A DNA stretch of 43,528 nt from an uncultured Clostridia bacterium. GTDB taxonomy: Bacteria > Bacillota > Clostridia > Christensenellales > CAG-138. Positions within the stretch are counted from its first letter, which is position 1. The number at the start of each line of letters is the position of its first letter. Location: positions 1 through 43,528 of the forward strand of contig CAMPAN010000006.1 in assembly GCA_946631895.1 (NCBI GenBank). Direction: 5' to 3'. The notes below the pieces were generated by a model. That model made no database searches. It saw only the letters and a program-made list of their open reading frames with translations, and had not been told where the DNA came from. Shown piece by piece: positions 34,463 to 42,608 of this stretch. The translations under genes were made by a program, and so were the position numbers.

Positions 34463-35983
34463 TCAGTTCTCCGGACGCGGCTTCACATGCAGGTCGCCGT
34501 CCCAGTCGCGGTATTCCGGAACAAACTTCTTGCCCGTCGCGGCGTTCACATAGACCGTGTCCGCGACCCAGCCGGTGTTGATGCCGACCCAGAAGAACTG
34601 ATCGTTCGCGTAGTGTTCGGCATACTTCAGCACACCGTCCGCGAAGCCGAGCTCGTAGACCGTGCCGTCCTCAAGATAAACGTCCATCGTGCAGTAGTGG
34701 TAATCCGCAACCGCGTTGACGTCGACATTTTTCACAGCCTTGCCGTGCGCGTCGCCGTCATAAGTGCCGAGCGCCGCGAACAGGTTCTCGCCGATCAGCC
34801 GTGCCGCCGCTTCGTATTCCGCGCCGCCCATGTCCTCGTACGGAATCGTCAAAAGATCCTTGCACGGGATATTGCAATCCAGCCGGATCACGTCGCGCGA
34901 ATACGCCGACACCGTCATTTCGAAGCCTTCGCTTCTGATCACCCAGCAGTCCTCGCGCGCGCCGCTCTCGTCACGGTAGAAGGTTGCTTTGAAATCTCCC
35001 TGCTTTTTGGCTTCTTCTCCCATAAGCTGATTATAGAGACGTGTCGCTCGGATAATGATCTTATCGCCCGGCAGCATCTGATCGAATCCGAGTTTCGGCG
35101 CTTCCGCTTCGACGAAGTTTCTCGGATATGCCGGCGTTTCGTAGTCGATCTGGATGTCCGCAAGGAAGTATTCGCATTCCAGCATCGCCTGCTGGCTCGG
35201 ATAGACCGCAAACTGCCAAAGCCGATCACCGCAGTACGAGATCGCAAGGCATTCGTCCGTTTCGGTCGTGAGCATGTAGACGGATTCATGTATCCTTTCA
35301 TTGTTGCGATCGCGGTACAGTACGGCGGAATGATAACCGAGCTTTTCCGCAAGCCGCAGCGCATCCTTCTCATGATCGGACATATCCGATTGCGGATATG
35401 TCAGAAGATCGGCGCAGAGCACCTTCCAGGTCGTCTCGGAAAACGATACGATGTAGTTTCCCGCAGGATCGGTTACGCGGAGAACGGTATCGCGGTCACC
35501 GTTCTTGTCGGTATACACTGCCACGCTCGCATCTTTGAGCGGGTAGCCTGTCAGCGTCTCGTACGACTGTTCGAACACGAGCTCCGTAAATTGCTTTGCC
35601 GCATCTTTTGCAAGCTCTTCCTGCTCCTGACTCGGTCTCGATACATCCCAGATCATCAGGTTTTCCGCAGGGCAGTTGCTTGTCCGAACGGGGATCACAT
35701 AATCTCTGCGTCTCTGCACTTCCTCTGTGATGCTCCTCACCATGTCCGGGGAAAGCTTCGTTTCCTGCGGTGTGGGCGTGGGGACTGGCATTTTGTCCGG
35801 CGTTTCGTTATCTTCGGTTTCCTTGTTCGCTTCCTCTTTCGCCTCCGCGACGGTTTTGAACGAGCTGCCGCTCTTGGACAAATTGATCACGCCCGTCAGC
35901 AAAAGACCGGAGAAGATTCCGATGCAGAGTACGCCGCAAAGTGCGATCATAAAGATTTTGTGTTTTCTGAAGAATGATTTCAT
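34463..35983 (-). CDS. Unknown membrane-anchored extracytoplasmic protein
   Basis: 506 residues, no family recognised. It begins MKSFFRKHK, has one transmembrane helix (about residues 10-32, FMIALCGVLCIGIFSGLLL), then an acidic and PTPTP linker. A large domain outside the membrane follows, with repeated aromatic segments and two similar halves (each with a YRD-E stretch followed by a phrase such as KVLCADLLTYP or IPCKDLLTIPYED), suggesting an internal duplication. The ATG at 35983 has AGGAGG ten bases upstream. An in-frame start at 36091 would overlap the kinase gene and is rejected. It lies directly after the histidine kinase gene, behind four tandem 11-bp repeats, and so is a probable target of that two-component system. 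Confidence 0.8.
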   Translation of the reverse strand: MKSFFRKHKIFMIALCGVLCIGIFSGLLLTGVINLSKSGSSFKTVAEAKEEANKETEDNETPDKMPVPTPTPQETKLSPDMVRSITEEVQRRRDYVIPVRTSNCPAENLMIWDVSRPSQEQEELAKDAAKQFTELVFEQSYETLTGYPLKDASVAVYTDKNGDRDTVLRVTDPAGNYIVSFSETTWKVLCADLLTYPQSDMSDHEKDALRLAEKLGYHSAVLYRDRNNERIHESVYMLTTETDECLAISYCGDRLWQFAVYPSQQAMLECEYFLADIQIDYETPAYPRNFVEAEAPKLGFDQMLPGDKIIIRATRLYNQLMGEEAKKQGDFKATFYRDESGAREDCWVIRSEGFEMTVSAYSRDVIRLDCNIPCKDLLTIPYEDMGGAEYEAAARLIGENLFAALGTYDGDAHGKAVKNVDVNAVADYHYCTMDVYLEDGTVYELGFADGVLKYAEHYANDQFFWVGINTGWVADTVYVNAATGKKFVPEYRDWDGDLHVKPRPEN

Positions 35984-36018
35984 GGCTTGCCGCCTCCTTT
36001 CTACAGTCCCATCGTAAC

Positions 36019-36062
36019 ACAGGACTTGTAACGGAGTCCTCACAGAGTTGTCACAGAGTTGT
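36019..36062 (-). promoter_or_regulatory. Four tandem 11-bp repeats, probable response-regulator box
   Basis: Read on the minus strand: ACAACTCTGTG (36052-36062), ACAACTCTGTG (36041-36051), AGGACTCCGTT (36030-36040), ACAAGTCCTGT (36019-36029). An 11-bp period is what PhoB/OmpR-type regulators bind. The array overlaps the kinase stop codon and lies upstream of the gene at 34463-35983. Confidence 0.7.
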
Positions 36063-37169
36063 AAAAGAAACCGTCGCCGTCGTGCCCTCACCCGCTTTGG
36101 ACGAATAGGTCAGCGTGGCGCGATGCATGATCGCGATCTCGTGACACAGCGGCACGCCGAGCCCGCTTCGTACGCCGGGGTTCTTTGCATGCGAGGGATC
36201 GTTCACATAGCGAAGCTGTTCTTCCGTCATGCCGCCGCCCTCGTCGATGATCTCGATCACGCCGGGGGTCGCCTTCATCAGCACCGGGCTGCCGGGCGCG
36301 GACGCTTTTACCGCGTTGCCGATGAGATTGCCGAGCAGGCTCAGCAGAAGCGCACGGTCGGCGGTCAGCGTATCCCATCCGATCTCCGTTTCCAGCGTGG
36401 GATAGGTCTTTTGAAGATGCGCGGCAAGCTCCGGAAGGCTCAGCCGCTCCGGGCGGAACACATTCTTTCGCGTGTCGGCAAGGGTCAGAAGCTTTTGCGA
36501 GATCTCGCCGAGCCGTTCGCTCTCGGTCACGATATAGCTTGCCGCCTGATGCTGCTGCTCCGGTGTGAGCTTTGCGCGTTCCAGAAGCTCGGCGTAGCCT
36601 CGGATGACGGTCAGCGGCGTTCTCAGCTCGTGCGCAAGCCGTTCGACCGGACGGTTGATCCGGTCTTCGAGGAGATAAAGCGCGGCGGAAATGCCCACGG
36701 CAAGCGCCGTACAAAGAAACACAGCGCCGATCGTCTGCCAGAACAGGCGGTGCAGCACGTCCGTCATATCCAGACCGTAATGTAGCCATACGCCGTCGGA
36801 CAGCCGGTCCGCGATCGTCAGGACGGTGCGCCCGTTCTGACTGACCCACTGCATTCTGCCCGTCTCGATAACGGGCGGGACCGGCTCGGTCGCGACCCAC
36901 GTTTCGTCGCCGCTTCCCAACGCAAAGGTTGCGCCGCCGCTGTCATATACGGCAAACCCGCGCGCATACACGGGGCGCTGCCGTACGGGTGTTTTTTCAA
37001 ACAAACCGTCGATCGCAAGCGCAAGCGCCTTTTCCTCGCCGAGCGCGCGTGCCTCCGCCGATCGGATCGTCATGCGAATATTCGGCAGCAGCAAACAAAG
37101 CATGCTCGCATACAGCACCGCCGCAACGAGCAAGACGGTCAGAAGATAACTTTTTTGTCTGAGCTTCAC
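36051..37169 (-). CDS. Sensor histidine kinase, compact form without a full HAMP domain
   Basis: Membrane sensor kinase of 372 residues. TM1 spans about residues 8-29, an extracytoplasmic sensor about 30-138, and TM2 about 142-166. The H-box LAHELRTPLTVIRGYAELL carries the phosphorylated H180. The N-box is NLIGNAVKAS, and the ATP lid includes IIDEGGGMTEEQ and GVRSGLGVPLC. Between TM2 and the H-box only about 13 residues remain (EDRINRPVER), so a normal HAMP domain of about 50 residues does not fit. Its ATG overlaps the stop of the response regulator by four bases. The pair is followed by two surface proteins of unknown role. Confidence 0.92.
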   Translation of the reverse strand: MKLRQKSYLLTVLLVAAVLYASMLCLLLPNIRMTIRSAEARALGEEKALALAIDGLFEKTPVRQRPVYARGFAVYDSGGATFALGSGDETWVATEPVPPVIETGRMQWVSQNGRTVLTIADRLSDGVWLHYGLDMTDVLHRLFWQTIGAVFLCTALAVGISAALYLLEDRINRPVERLAHELRTPLTVIRGYAELLERAKLTPEQQHQAASYIVTESERLGEISQKLLTLADTRKNVFRPERLSLPELAAHLQKTYPTLETEIGWDTLTADRALLLSLLGNLIGNAVKASAPGSPVLMKATPGVIEIIDEGGGMTEEQLRYVNDPSHAKNPGVRSGLGVPLCHEIAIMHRATLTYSSKAGEGTTATVSFTTL

Positions 37170-37819
37170 GGCGTTTCCTCGAACCGGTATCCGAGCTTGT
37201 ACACGGTCTTGATCCGGTCGTCCAGACCGAGCTTTTTGCGGATGCGCTGCACATGCACGTCGACCGTACGCGTTTCACCCATAAAAGAAATGTCCCACGC
37301 CTCGCGCATCAGCTTCTGCCGCGACAGCGCGATGTTGCGGTTTTTGACGAGCGTTTCCAGAAGCGTGTATTCCTGCATCGTGAGATCGACCGGAACGCCG
37401 CCCTTTGTCACCGTCTTTGCCTCGAAGTCGATGTCGAGATCGTCGATCCGGTAATGCTGCTCGCTCTTATGCGTGCGGCGCAGCACCGCTTCCACGCGCA
37501 GCAGCAGTTCCGTCATCTCAAACGGCTTCACAATGTAATCATCCGCGCCGCGTTCGAAGCCCTTGACCTTGTCCGCCGTTTCGCCGAGCGCCGTCAGAAA
37601 GATCGCCGGCGTCCCCTTGAGCTTTTCACAGACCGTAAAGCCGTCCGTGTCCGGCAGCATCACGTCGATGATCATAAGATCAATCGGATGGATCGCCGCC
37701 GCTTTCAGCGCTTCCGCTCCCGTAAACGCCTGCACCGTCGTGTGACCGACCATGCTGAGGTTCAGCGCAACGAGATCGTTGATCGCGCGTTCGTCTTCCA
37801 GAATCAAAATACGTGCCAT
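37166..37819 (-). CDS. OmpR/PhoB-family response regulator
   Basis: 217-residue transcription factor. The receiver domain has the acidic pair in LILEDE, phosphoacceptor D52 in LMIIDVMLPD, and the conserved KPF motif (DDYIVKPFEMTELLLRV). A winged-helix DNA-binding domain follows, with LTMQEYTLLETLVKN, the recognition helix region TVDVHVQRIRKKLG and the wing IKTVYKLGYRFE. The ATG at 37819 has GGGAGGGG upstream. The frame stays open to 38011, but that part lies in the promoter region. It is followed by its cognate kinase. Upstream 11-bp repeats suggest that it controls its own gene. Confidence 0.95.
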   Translation of the reverse strand: MARILILEDERAINDLVALNLSMVGHTTVQAFTGAEALKAAAIHPIDLMIIDVMLPDTDGFTVCEKLKGTPAIFLTALGETADKVKGFERGADDYIVKPFEMTELLLRVEAVLRRTHKSEQHYRIDDLDIDFEAKTVTKGGVPVDLTMQEYTLLETLVKNRNIALSRQKLMREAWDISFMGETRTVDVHVQRIRKKLGLDDRIKTVYKLGYRFEETP

Positions 37820-37837
37820 ATGCCCCTCCCTGTCCGT

Positions 37838-37867
37838 ATTGTAACGCAATCCGTGTTTCAGAGTTGT
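37838..37867 (-). promoter_or_regulatory. Candidate promoter of the two-component operon with a regulator half-site
   Basis: TACAAT (37838-37843) on the minus strand, with a 17-base gap to a poor -35 region that is covered by ACAACTCTGAA (37857-37867), a copy of the 11-bp half-site. Such overlap fits a regulator-dependent promoter. Confidence 0.5.
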
Positions 37868-37930
37868 AAAATCATAAACGGAATCCCGTTTTTCCGTAAA
37901 CAGCATACCATCGAGATTTGTACAAACCGC

Positions 37931-37963
37931 AACAAAAATGTCACAAAGTTGTTGCAGACTTGT
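37931..37963 (-). promoter_or_regulatory. Three tandem 11-bp repeats upstream of the response-regulator gene
   Basis: Minus strand: ACAAGTCTGCA (37953-37963), ACAACTTTGTG (37942-37952), ACATTTTTGTT (37931-37941). They match the array at 36019-36062 and support autoregulation. Confidence 0.6.
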
Positions 37964-38017
37964 AAAACCGCTCTGTATATAAAGACGCTCGAAACAGGCA
38001 ATACGTTGCATGATTTT

Positions 38018-38048
38018 GGAAAAAAAAGAAGACCCAGATGGGTCTTCT
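38018..38048 (-). terminator. Terminator after proS
   Basis: Stem AGAAGACCC/GGGTCTTCT with loop AGAT. On the minus strand a run of about eight T follows. Confidence 0.92.
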
Positions 38049-38061
38049 GTAATTCTATGAT

Positions 38062-39801
38062 TTACAGCCGTTCCGGCACCTTGGCGTTGACCGCGGCAAT
38101 CATCTCTCTGACCTTCGCTTCGACCGTTTCGGCGGCTGTGTCGATCGCAATGTCCTCGCGGAAGGACTTGTCCCGCGCGGCAAGCTCGAACGCATTGCGG
38201 GAGAGCGTCTTCGGCGAAATGACCACGCGTACCGGCGCGCCGAGTAAGTCCGCGTCGGAGAACATGACGCCCGCGGAAACGGGACGGTCGTCGTACAGCA
38301 CCTCAACGCCTGCATTCTCAAGCTCCCGATAGAGCTTTTCCGCCGCGTTCTTCACATCCTCGTTGTCGATGCGCAGCGCGCAGATCTCCACCTGCCACGG
38401 CGCGATCGTGATCGGCCAGATGGGACCGTAATCGTCGTGATGCGCTTCGCACACGGACGCGATGAGACGTCCGACACCGATGCCGTAGCAGCCCATGATC
38501 GGGTTTTTGCGCTCGCCGTTCTCCGCGTCGTAGGTCATTCCCATCGCTTCGGTGTAACGCTTGCCAAGCTGGAAGATATTGCCGACCTCGATGCCGCGGC
38601 GGACCGTCAGGCTGTGACGGCCGCAGTTCGGGCAGACGCCGCCCTCGACCGCTTTGCAAAGATCGAGGAATTCGGTCGTCTCGGGCAGATCGCGCGCGGG
38701 CGTGAAGCCGGACAGATGATACTCGGGCTTGTTTGCGCCGCAGACGAGGTTTGTCGCGCCGACCAGCGAACGGTCGAACAGCACGGTCGCCTTTGTTTCA
38801 AGCCCGACCGGACCGATATTGCCCGCCGCAAGGTTTGCGTTCTCGACGTCGACCGCGGGATGGATCTCCGCCTTCAGATAATTCGTCAGCTTGGTCTCGT
38901 TGACCTCCTTATCGCCGCGCACGAAGATCAGCACGTAGGAATCGTCCGCGTTGCGTTGATAGACGACCGCCTTGCAGGTCTTTTCGTCAACAACCGAAAG
39001 ATACTGTCCGACCTCCTCGATCGTCTTTGCATCGCCGGTAAAGACCTCGGTGAGCGGCTCAAGCGTTTCGTCCGCAACGTTCTCGGTGATCGCGTCGCAC
39101 GCTTCCATGTTCGCGCGGAAGCCGCATTCGGGGCAGATCACGATGGAATCCTCGCCGATGTCGGTAAGCAGCATGAATTCGTGGCTGACCTTTCCGCCCA
39201 TCATGCCGGAATCGGACTTGACCGCAATGACCTCGGGCACGCCCGCACGGGCATAGATGCGCTCATACGCGCGGTAGCAGCGATCGTAATACGCCTCGAG
39301 GTCCTCCTGCGTGGTGTGGAATGAGTACGCGTCCTTCATCGTGAACTCGCGCACGCGGATGAGACCGCCCCTTGCGCGCGGTTCGTCGCGGAACTTGGTC
39401 TGGATCTGATAGATCATGAACGGGTACTTCTGATACGTGCCCGCCACGTTCATCGCCATCTGCACCGCCGCCTCCTCGTGCGTCATGCCGAGGACCATGT
39501 CGGCGCCGCCGCGATCCTTGAACCTTAAAAGCTCCTTGCCGATGGACTCGAATCTGCCCGAGCTCTGCCAGAGCGTCGCGGGCATCACAACCGGGAACAG
39601 GACCTCCTGTCCGTCGATACCGTCCATTTCTTCTCTGAGAATCTTTTCGATCTTGTTCTGGATCCGCTTTGCCGGCGTGAACAGCGAATAGATGCCGTTG
39701 CCGACCTGCTTCATATAACCGCCGCGCGTCATGAGGTTCTGGCTCTCGATATCAAACGCGCGTTCCTTGAATCGTTCGCCCAAAATGTTCTTTACCTTCA
39801 T
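38062..39801 (-). CDS. proS: Prolyl-tRNA synthetase (bacterial type, with editing domain)
   Basis: Charges tRNA-Pro. It has 579 residues, the size of bacterial ProRS with an inserted editing domain. Class II motifs are visible: motif 1 near YMKQVGNGIYSLFTPA, motif 2 in FRDEPRARGGLIRVREFTMK, and motif 3 in GCYGIGVGRLIASV. The editing insertion lies between about residues 225 and 385. It includes a CPECGFRANMEACDA segment and a second CPNCGRH pair near residue 400. The C-terminal anticodon-binding domain has PWQVEICALR and VLYDDRPVSAGVMFSDADL. CGGAGGAT precedes the ATG. No T-box leader was found upstream. A terminator follows. Confidence 0.97.
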   Translation of the reverse strand: MKVKNILGERFKERAFDIESQNLMTRGGYMKQVGNGIYSLFTPAKRIQNKIEKILREEMDGIDGQEVLFPVVMPATLWQSSGRFESIGKELLRFKDRGGADMVLGMTHEEAAVQMAMNVAGTYQKYPFMIYQIQTKFRDEPRARGGLIRVREFTMKDAYSFHTTQEDLEAYYDRCYRAYERIYARAGVPEVIAVKSDSGMMGGKVSHEFMLLTDIGEDSIVICPECGFRANMEACDAITENVADETLEPLTEVFTGDAKTIEEVGQYLSVVDEKTCKAVVYQRNADDSYVLIFVRGDKEVNETKLTNYLKAEIHPAVDVENANLAAGNIGPVGLETKATVLFDRSLVGATNLVCGANKPEYHLSGFTPARDLPETTEFLDLCKAVEGGVCPNCGRHSLTVRRGIEVGNIFQLGKRYTEAMGMTYDAENGERKNPIMGCYGIGVGRLIASVCEAHHDDYGPIWPITIAPWQVEICALRIDNEDVKNAAEKLYRELENAGVEVLYDDRPVSAGVMFSDADLLGAPVRVVISPKTLSRNAFELAARDKSFREDIAIDTAAETVEAKVREMIAAVNAKVPERL

Positions 39802-39939
39802 TTTATCCTCCGAATATTTTCTTTCCGGCTGTAACGCCGGTATTTATCCTCCGTAAACCAATCTCCTTGCACCGCGCGCCGCCCGGTGCATCCGCGATGC
39901 ATAGGCGCGAGGTGAAAAACCCGCATGAAAGCACCGTTG
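39802..39939 (-). other. Structured leader between the GNAT gene and proS
   Basis: Three small inverted repeats: ATGCATC-GCG-GATGCAT, TGCACCG/CGGTGCA, and CCGGC/GCCGG. It also holds two copies of CGGAGGATAAA, one of them serving as the proS binding site. There is no T-box consensus and no clear promoter. Confidence 0.4.
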
Positions 39940-40653
39940 TCAGATGGATTTTTCGTACATCCAGTACAGTTCGTTATCCGACACGACCATGCCGAGGCTT
40001 TCCTGCAGCTTCCGCGAAGCGTTGTTCGTCGTATAGATCTGTCCGTATGGCGTCCATCCGCGGGAAAGCGCCAGATTATGCAGCGCGATCTCCAGCGCGG
40101 ATCCGATGCCGAGCCGCCGGAATTTCGGCAGAACCTCCAGCATGCCGCCGCTTCCGTCGCCGTGGAATCCGATAAAGCCCGCAAGCTCGCCGTCGCGATA
40201 TGCCGCGAGCACGTCTCCGCTGTTCACGCGCGCGGCGTAGCGTTCCGGATCGCCGTCCGGATCGTAGACCGACAGCAGAAACGGCAGTTCCCCGATCGGA
40301 AACGGACGGATCTCGCACACATCGGGCACCGGGATCGGATCGGTTCCCGGATAATACGCCTGCCAGCATGCAGATGCGTGATTGACAAACGGGAATGTTG
40401 CAAACACCGCATCGCGTGAGGCTTCGTTGTGCGCCACAAACAGGCAGATGCCGTCCGGAACCGCCGCAAGCGCGCGCCTGCCCGCTTCGACCGTATCGGA
40501 AACGACAAGGCAGAACCGGTCCCTTTGGAGCAGCGCAACCGCATCCGGTGCGGCATACAAAATCTTTGCGCCGCCGCGTCTGATCGCTTCGATCATGTCG
40601 ATCCGGATCGTCTTGTCCTGTTCGAGGTACGCAAGGATCTCCTGTTCGTTCAA
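39940..40653 (-). CDS. GNAT-family N-acetyltransferase
   Basis: 237 residues. The C-terminal half is a GNAT domain. After AAYRDGELAGFIGFHGDG comes the acetyl-CoA-binding motif in MLEVLPKFRRLGIGSALE (R-x-x-G-x-G type), then QIYTTNNASRKLQESLGM near the end. The N-terminal half resembles the extra domain of two-domain GNAT proteins. The substrate is unknown. Translation starts at TTG (40651-40653), which overlaps the stop of the M15 peptidase gene (TTGA), with GAAGGGGG upstream. The two genes are therefore translationally coupled. Confidence 0.85.
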   Translation of the reverse strand: MNEQEILAYLEQDKTIRIDMIEAIRRGGAKILYAAPDAVALLQRDRFCLVVSDTVEAGRRALAAVPDGICLFVAHNEASRDAVFATFPFVNHASACWQAYYPGTDPIPVPDVCEIRPFPIGELPFLLSVYDPDGDPERYAARVNSGDVLAAYRDGELAGFIGFHGDGSGGMLEVLPKFRRLGIGSALEIALHNLALSRGWTPYGQIYTTNNASRKLQESLGMVVSDNELYWMYEKSI

Positions 40654-41561
40654 TCCGTAACCCCCTTCACATCCTTCGAGAAATGCTGATAGTCCTTCTG
40701 TCCCTTAAAGTGCCCGCCCCACTTCCAGCCGTGCTTTTTGAACAGCTTATAGCAGAGGTCCTTTTCGGTGATCATGCCGGGGCGAACGTTCTTGCGATCC
40801 AGATACGGCTCGCTCTCCAAAGGCGCGAAGCTGCCGTCCGGACGGATGTACGGGTTCTCGACCGGGTTGATGTCGATCGCCGTGCCGTAGCTGTGGCGCG
40901 AGAAATAGTTTTTGCCGGTGACCTTGCGGCAGCAGTACGCGGAGGTATTGTCCGCCGACATCGAAAGCCCGTCGGTAAACGGCTGTCCGAAATCGTCGAC
41001 CAGCCGCACCGAGCGCAGCGGATACTTTGCATCGTACAGTGCCTCGAAGATCTCAATGACGTCCTTCGCTACCTTTTTGTGTACCAGCAGCTCGCCTTCA
41101 TGCTCCTCACCGTCAAAATCGACGTACAGGATATGCACATAGCGAAGATCCTTCATCCTGACCGGCGCATCCTTCGGATCCTCCGGATAGCTCATGCCGA
41201 TCACCCGCGCCTGAAGCGCTTCCGTCGTCGATGAGTACCAGAACGCCGGGTTTGTTTTCGATTCCTTCAGATTCTCCCCCCGGTACGGATGCGGCGTCGG
41301 AGTTGGTTCCGGCGTCGGTTCCGGTGTCGGTGTGGGTTCCGGCGTCGGCGTCGGAACGGGCGTCGGCGCGATCGTCGGCGCAATCGTCGGCAGCGGCTCC
41401 GGCGTGCCGGTCTCAGGCGCGGAAATCACATCCGCTTCGACTGCCGGTTCCGGTGTCTCAGCAGCGGTCTCCGTCGGCAGCGGAGTCCCCTCAGATGGAT
41501 TCGATTGTTCCGCGCACGCAAGCATCAGCAATGCGCAAAGCAGCGGGAGAAGGCGTTTCAT
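40650..41561 (-). CDS. M15-family D,D-carboxypeptidase/endopeptidase lipoprotein (VanY-like)
   Basis: 303 residues. The lipobox LMLAC (C16) anchors the protein to the membrane. A long PTPEPT repeat linker (about residues 55-92) spans wall space. The C-terminal zinc peptidase domain has the ligands in SRHSYGTAIDINP (His and Asp) and in KGQKDYQHFSK (His), with GWKWGGHF before it. This is the M15 (PF13539-like) group acting on peptidoglycan peptides. TATACT lies seven bases before the ATG and no Shine-Dalgarno sequence is present, so the message may be leaderless. The GNAT gene follows with a four-base overlap. Confidence 0.9.
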   Translation of the reverse strand: MKRLLPLLCALLMLACAEQSNPSEGTPLPTETAAETPEPAVEADVISAPETGTPEPLPTIAPTIAPTPVPTPTPEPTPTPEPTPEPTPTPHPYRGENLKESKTNPAFWYSSTTEALQARVIGMSYPEDPKDAPVRMKDLRYVHILYVDFDGEEHEGELLVHKKVAKDVIEIFEALYDAKYPLRSVRLVDDFGQPFTDGLSMSADNTSAYCCRKVTGKNYFSRHSYGTAIDINPVENPYIRPDGSFAPLESEPYLDRKNVRPGMITEKDLCYKLFKKHGWKWGGHFKGQKDYQHFSKDVKGVTD

Positions 41562-41568
41562 AAATGTC

Positions 41569-41597
41569 AGTATACCGCAGATTCCGGCGATTGTACA
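41569..41597 (-). promoter_or_regulatory. Promoter of the M15 peptidase gene, start site at or near the ATG
   Basis: On the minus strand TGTACA, a 17-base spacer and TATACT, then GACATTT and the ATG at 41561. The seven-base gap puts the expected transcription start on the start codon. Confidence 0.65.
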
Positions 41598-41612
41598 GAG
41601 CTTTTTTCATAT

Positions 41613-41641
41613 AAAAAACAGCCGCGCACGCAGCACGGCTG
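41613..41641 (-). terminator. Terminator of the nucleoside-type ABC importer operon
   Basis: Stem CAGCCGCGC/GCACGGCTG with one G-U pair in minus-strand RNA, followed by TTTTTTAT. Confidence 0.9.
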
Positions 41642-41657
41642 TATCTTGGAGCGTTTG

Positions 41658-42608
41658 TTATTTCAATTCCAGTTTTTTAAGCTGCTGCTTCGCGAGCCGC
41701 TCTCTTCTGCGCTGACCGCTGACGACGACGTAGACCATCATGACGATCGTGATCACATACGGGATCGCTTCGGTAAGGTCGGAACTGATGATTCCCTGCA
41801 GCTGCAAGCCCAGCGCGCTGAAAAAGCCGAACATCAGCGCGGCAAGATACACCTTGCCCGGATGCGCTGCTCCGAAGATAACGCAGGCGAACGCGATGTA
41901 TCCGCGGGAATCGCTCATGCCCTCGACGAACGTACCGTTCAGTTTGCCAAGCGACAGGTGCGCGCCCGCAAGACCGCAGAACACGCCGCACAGGATCGAC
42001 GCGACCCATTTCATCTTTTCGGGATCCTTGCCCGCAGTCCGCAGCGTTTCGGGCGATTCGCCGGAGGCGCGGATCCAAAAGCCCGTCGGCGTCCGGTACA
42101 CAAACAGCCACATCAGAATGACCAGCACCCATGTAAGATACACAAACAGAGAATGTCCGCTGATCACATTGTCGAGGAACGGAATGTCCTTTATAAGAGG
42201 AATATGGATATTGTGCAGATACGCCGCGCCCCGAATACCGTCCGAGCCGAACAGCGAGCGGCTCAGATACGCCGTAATACCCATGGCAAAGGTGTTCAGT
42301 GCGCAGCCGATGATGAACTCGTCGGATCTCAGCTTCACGGTGAACAGCGCGAAGAACAGGCCGATCACGATGCCGAACACCATGGCGGCAAGGATACCGA
42401 GCGCAGCACTGGCAAGATAGTAGCTCACGGCAGCCGCAACGAACGCGCCCATCAGGATCATGCCGTCCATGCCGATGTTCATGATACCCGCATGCTCGGT
42501 CATGAGTCCGCCCAATGCGGCGAGCGCGACCGGTGTAGCGGTTCCAAGCATCTGACTGAGCGTACTGGAAGCGATCTTTGTAAAATTCGTCCATGTGAAC
42601 TCATTCAT
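41658..42608 (-). CDS. BMP-type (nucleoside) ABC transporter permease, second subunit
   Basis: 316-residue membrane permease of the BPD_transp_2 fold, the NupQ/YufQ type that works with a BmpA-like binding lipoprotein and a double ATPase to import nucleosides or related compounds. Family marks are TPVALAALGGLMTEHAGIMNIGMDGMILMG at the N-terminus (shown by its key NIGMDGMI) and the ASGESPETLRTAGKD loop that contacts the ATPase. The C-terminal RGYIAFACVIFGAAHPGKV segment also fits. The ATG at 42608 has AAGGAGG upstream and overlaps the preceding gene by eight bases. An earlier in-frame start at 42656 is rejected. A terminator follows, so this is the last gene of the operon. Confidence 0.9.
   Translation of the reverse strand: MNEFTWTNFTKIASSTLSQMLGTATPVALAALGGLMTEHAGIMNIGMDGMILMGAFVAAAVSYYLASAALGILAAMVFGIVIGLFFALFTVKLRSDEFIIGCALNTFAMGITAYLSRSLFGSDGIRGAAYLHNIHIPLIKDIPFLDNVISGHSLFVYLTWVLVILMWLFVYRTPTGFWIRASGESPETLRTAGKDPEKMKWVASILCGVFCGLAGAHLSLGKLNGTFVEGMSDSRGYIAFACVIFGAAHPGKVYLAALMFGFFSALGLQLQGIISSDLTEAIPYVITIVMMVYVVVSGQRRRERLAKQQLKKLELK

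Noticed and set aside
39798..39902. Short open frame of about 34 codons ending in an ATGA overlap with proS, a possible leader peptide.
   Set aside because: No ribosome binding site before its ATG, odd composition, and its codons coincide with palindromes. Could be chance.
39802..39939. T-box leader regulating proS.
   Set aside because: No T-box consensus or specifier arrangement was found, only small palindromes and duplicated binding-site-like motifs.
37166..41561. Vancomycin-resistance cluster (VanR/VanS/VanY-like genes close together).
   Set aside because: No VanH, VanA-type ligase or VanX. proS and a GNAT gene lie in between. Compact regulator-kinase pairs and M15 peptidases are common.
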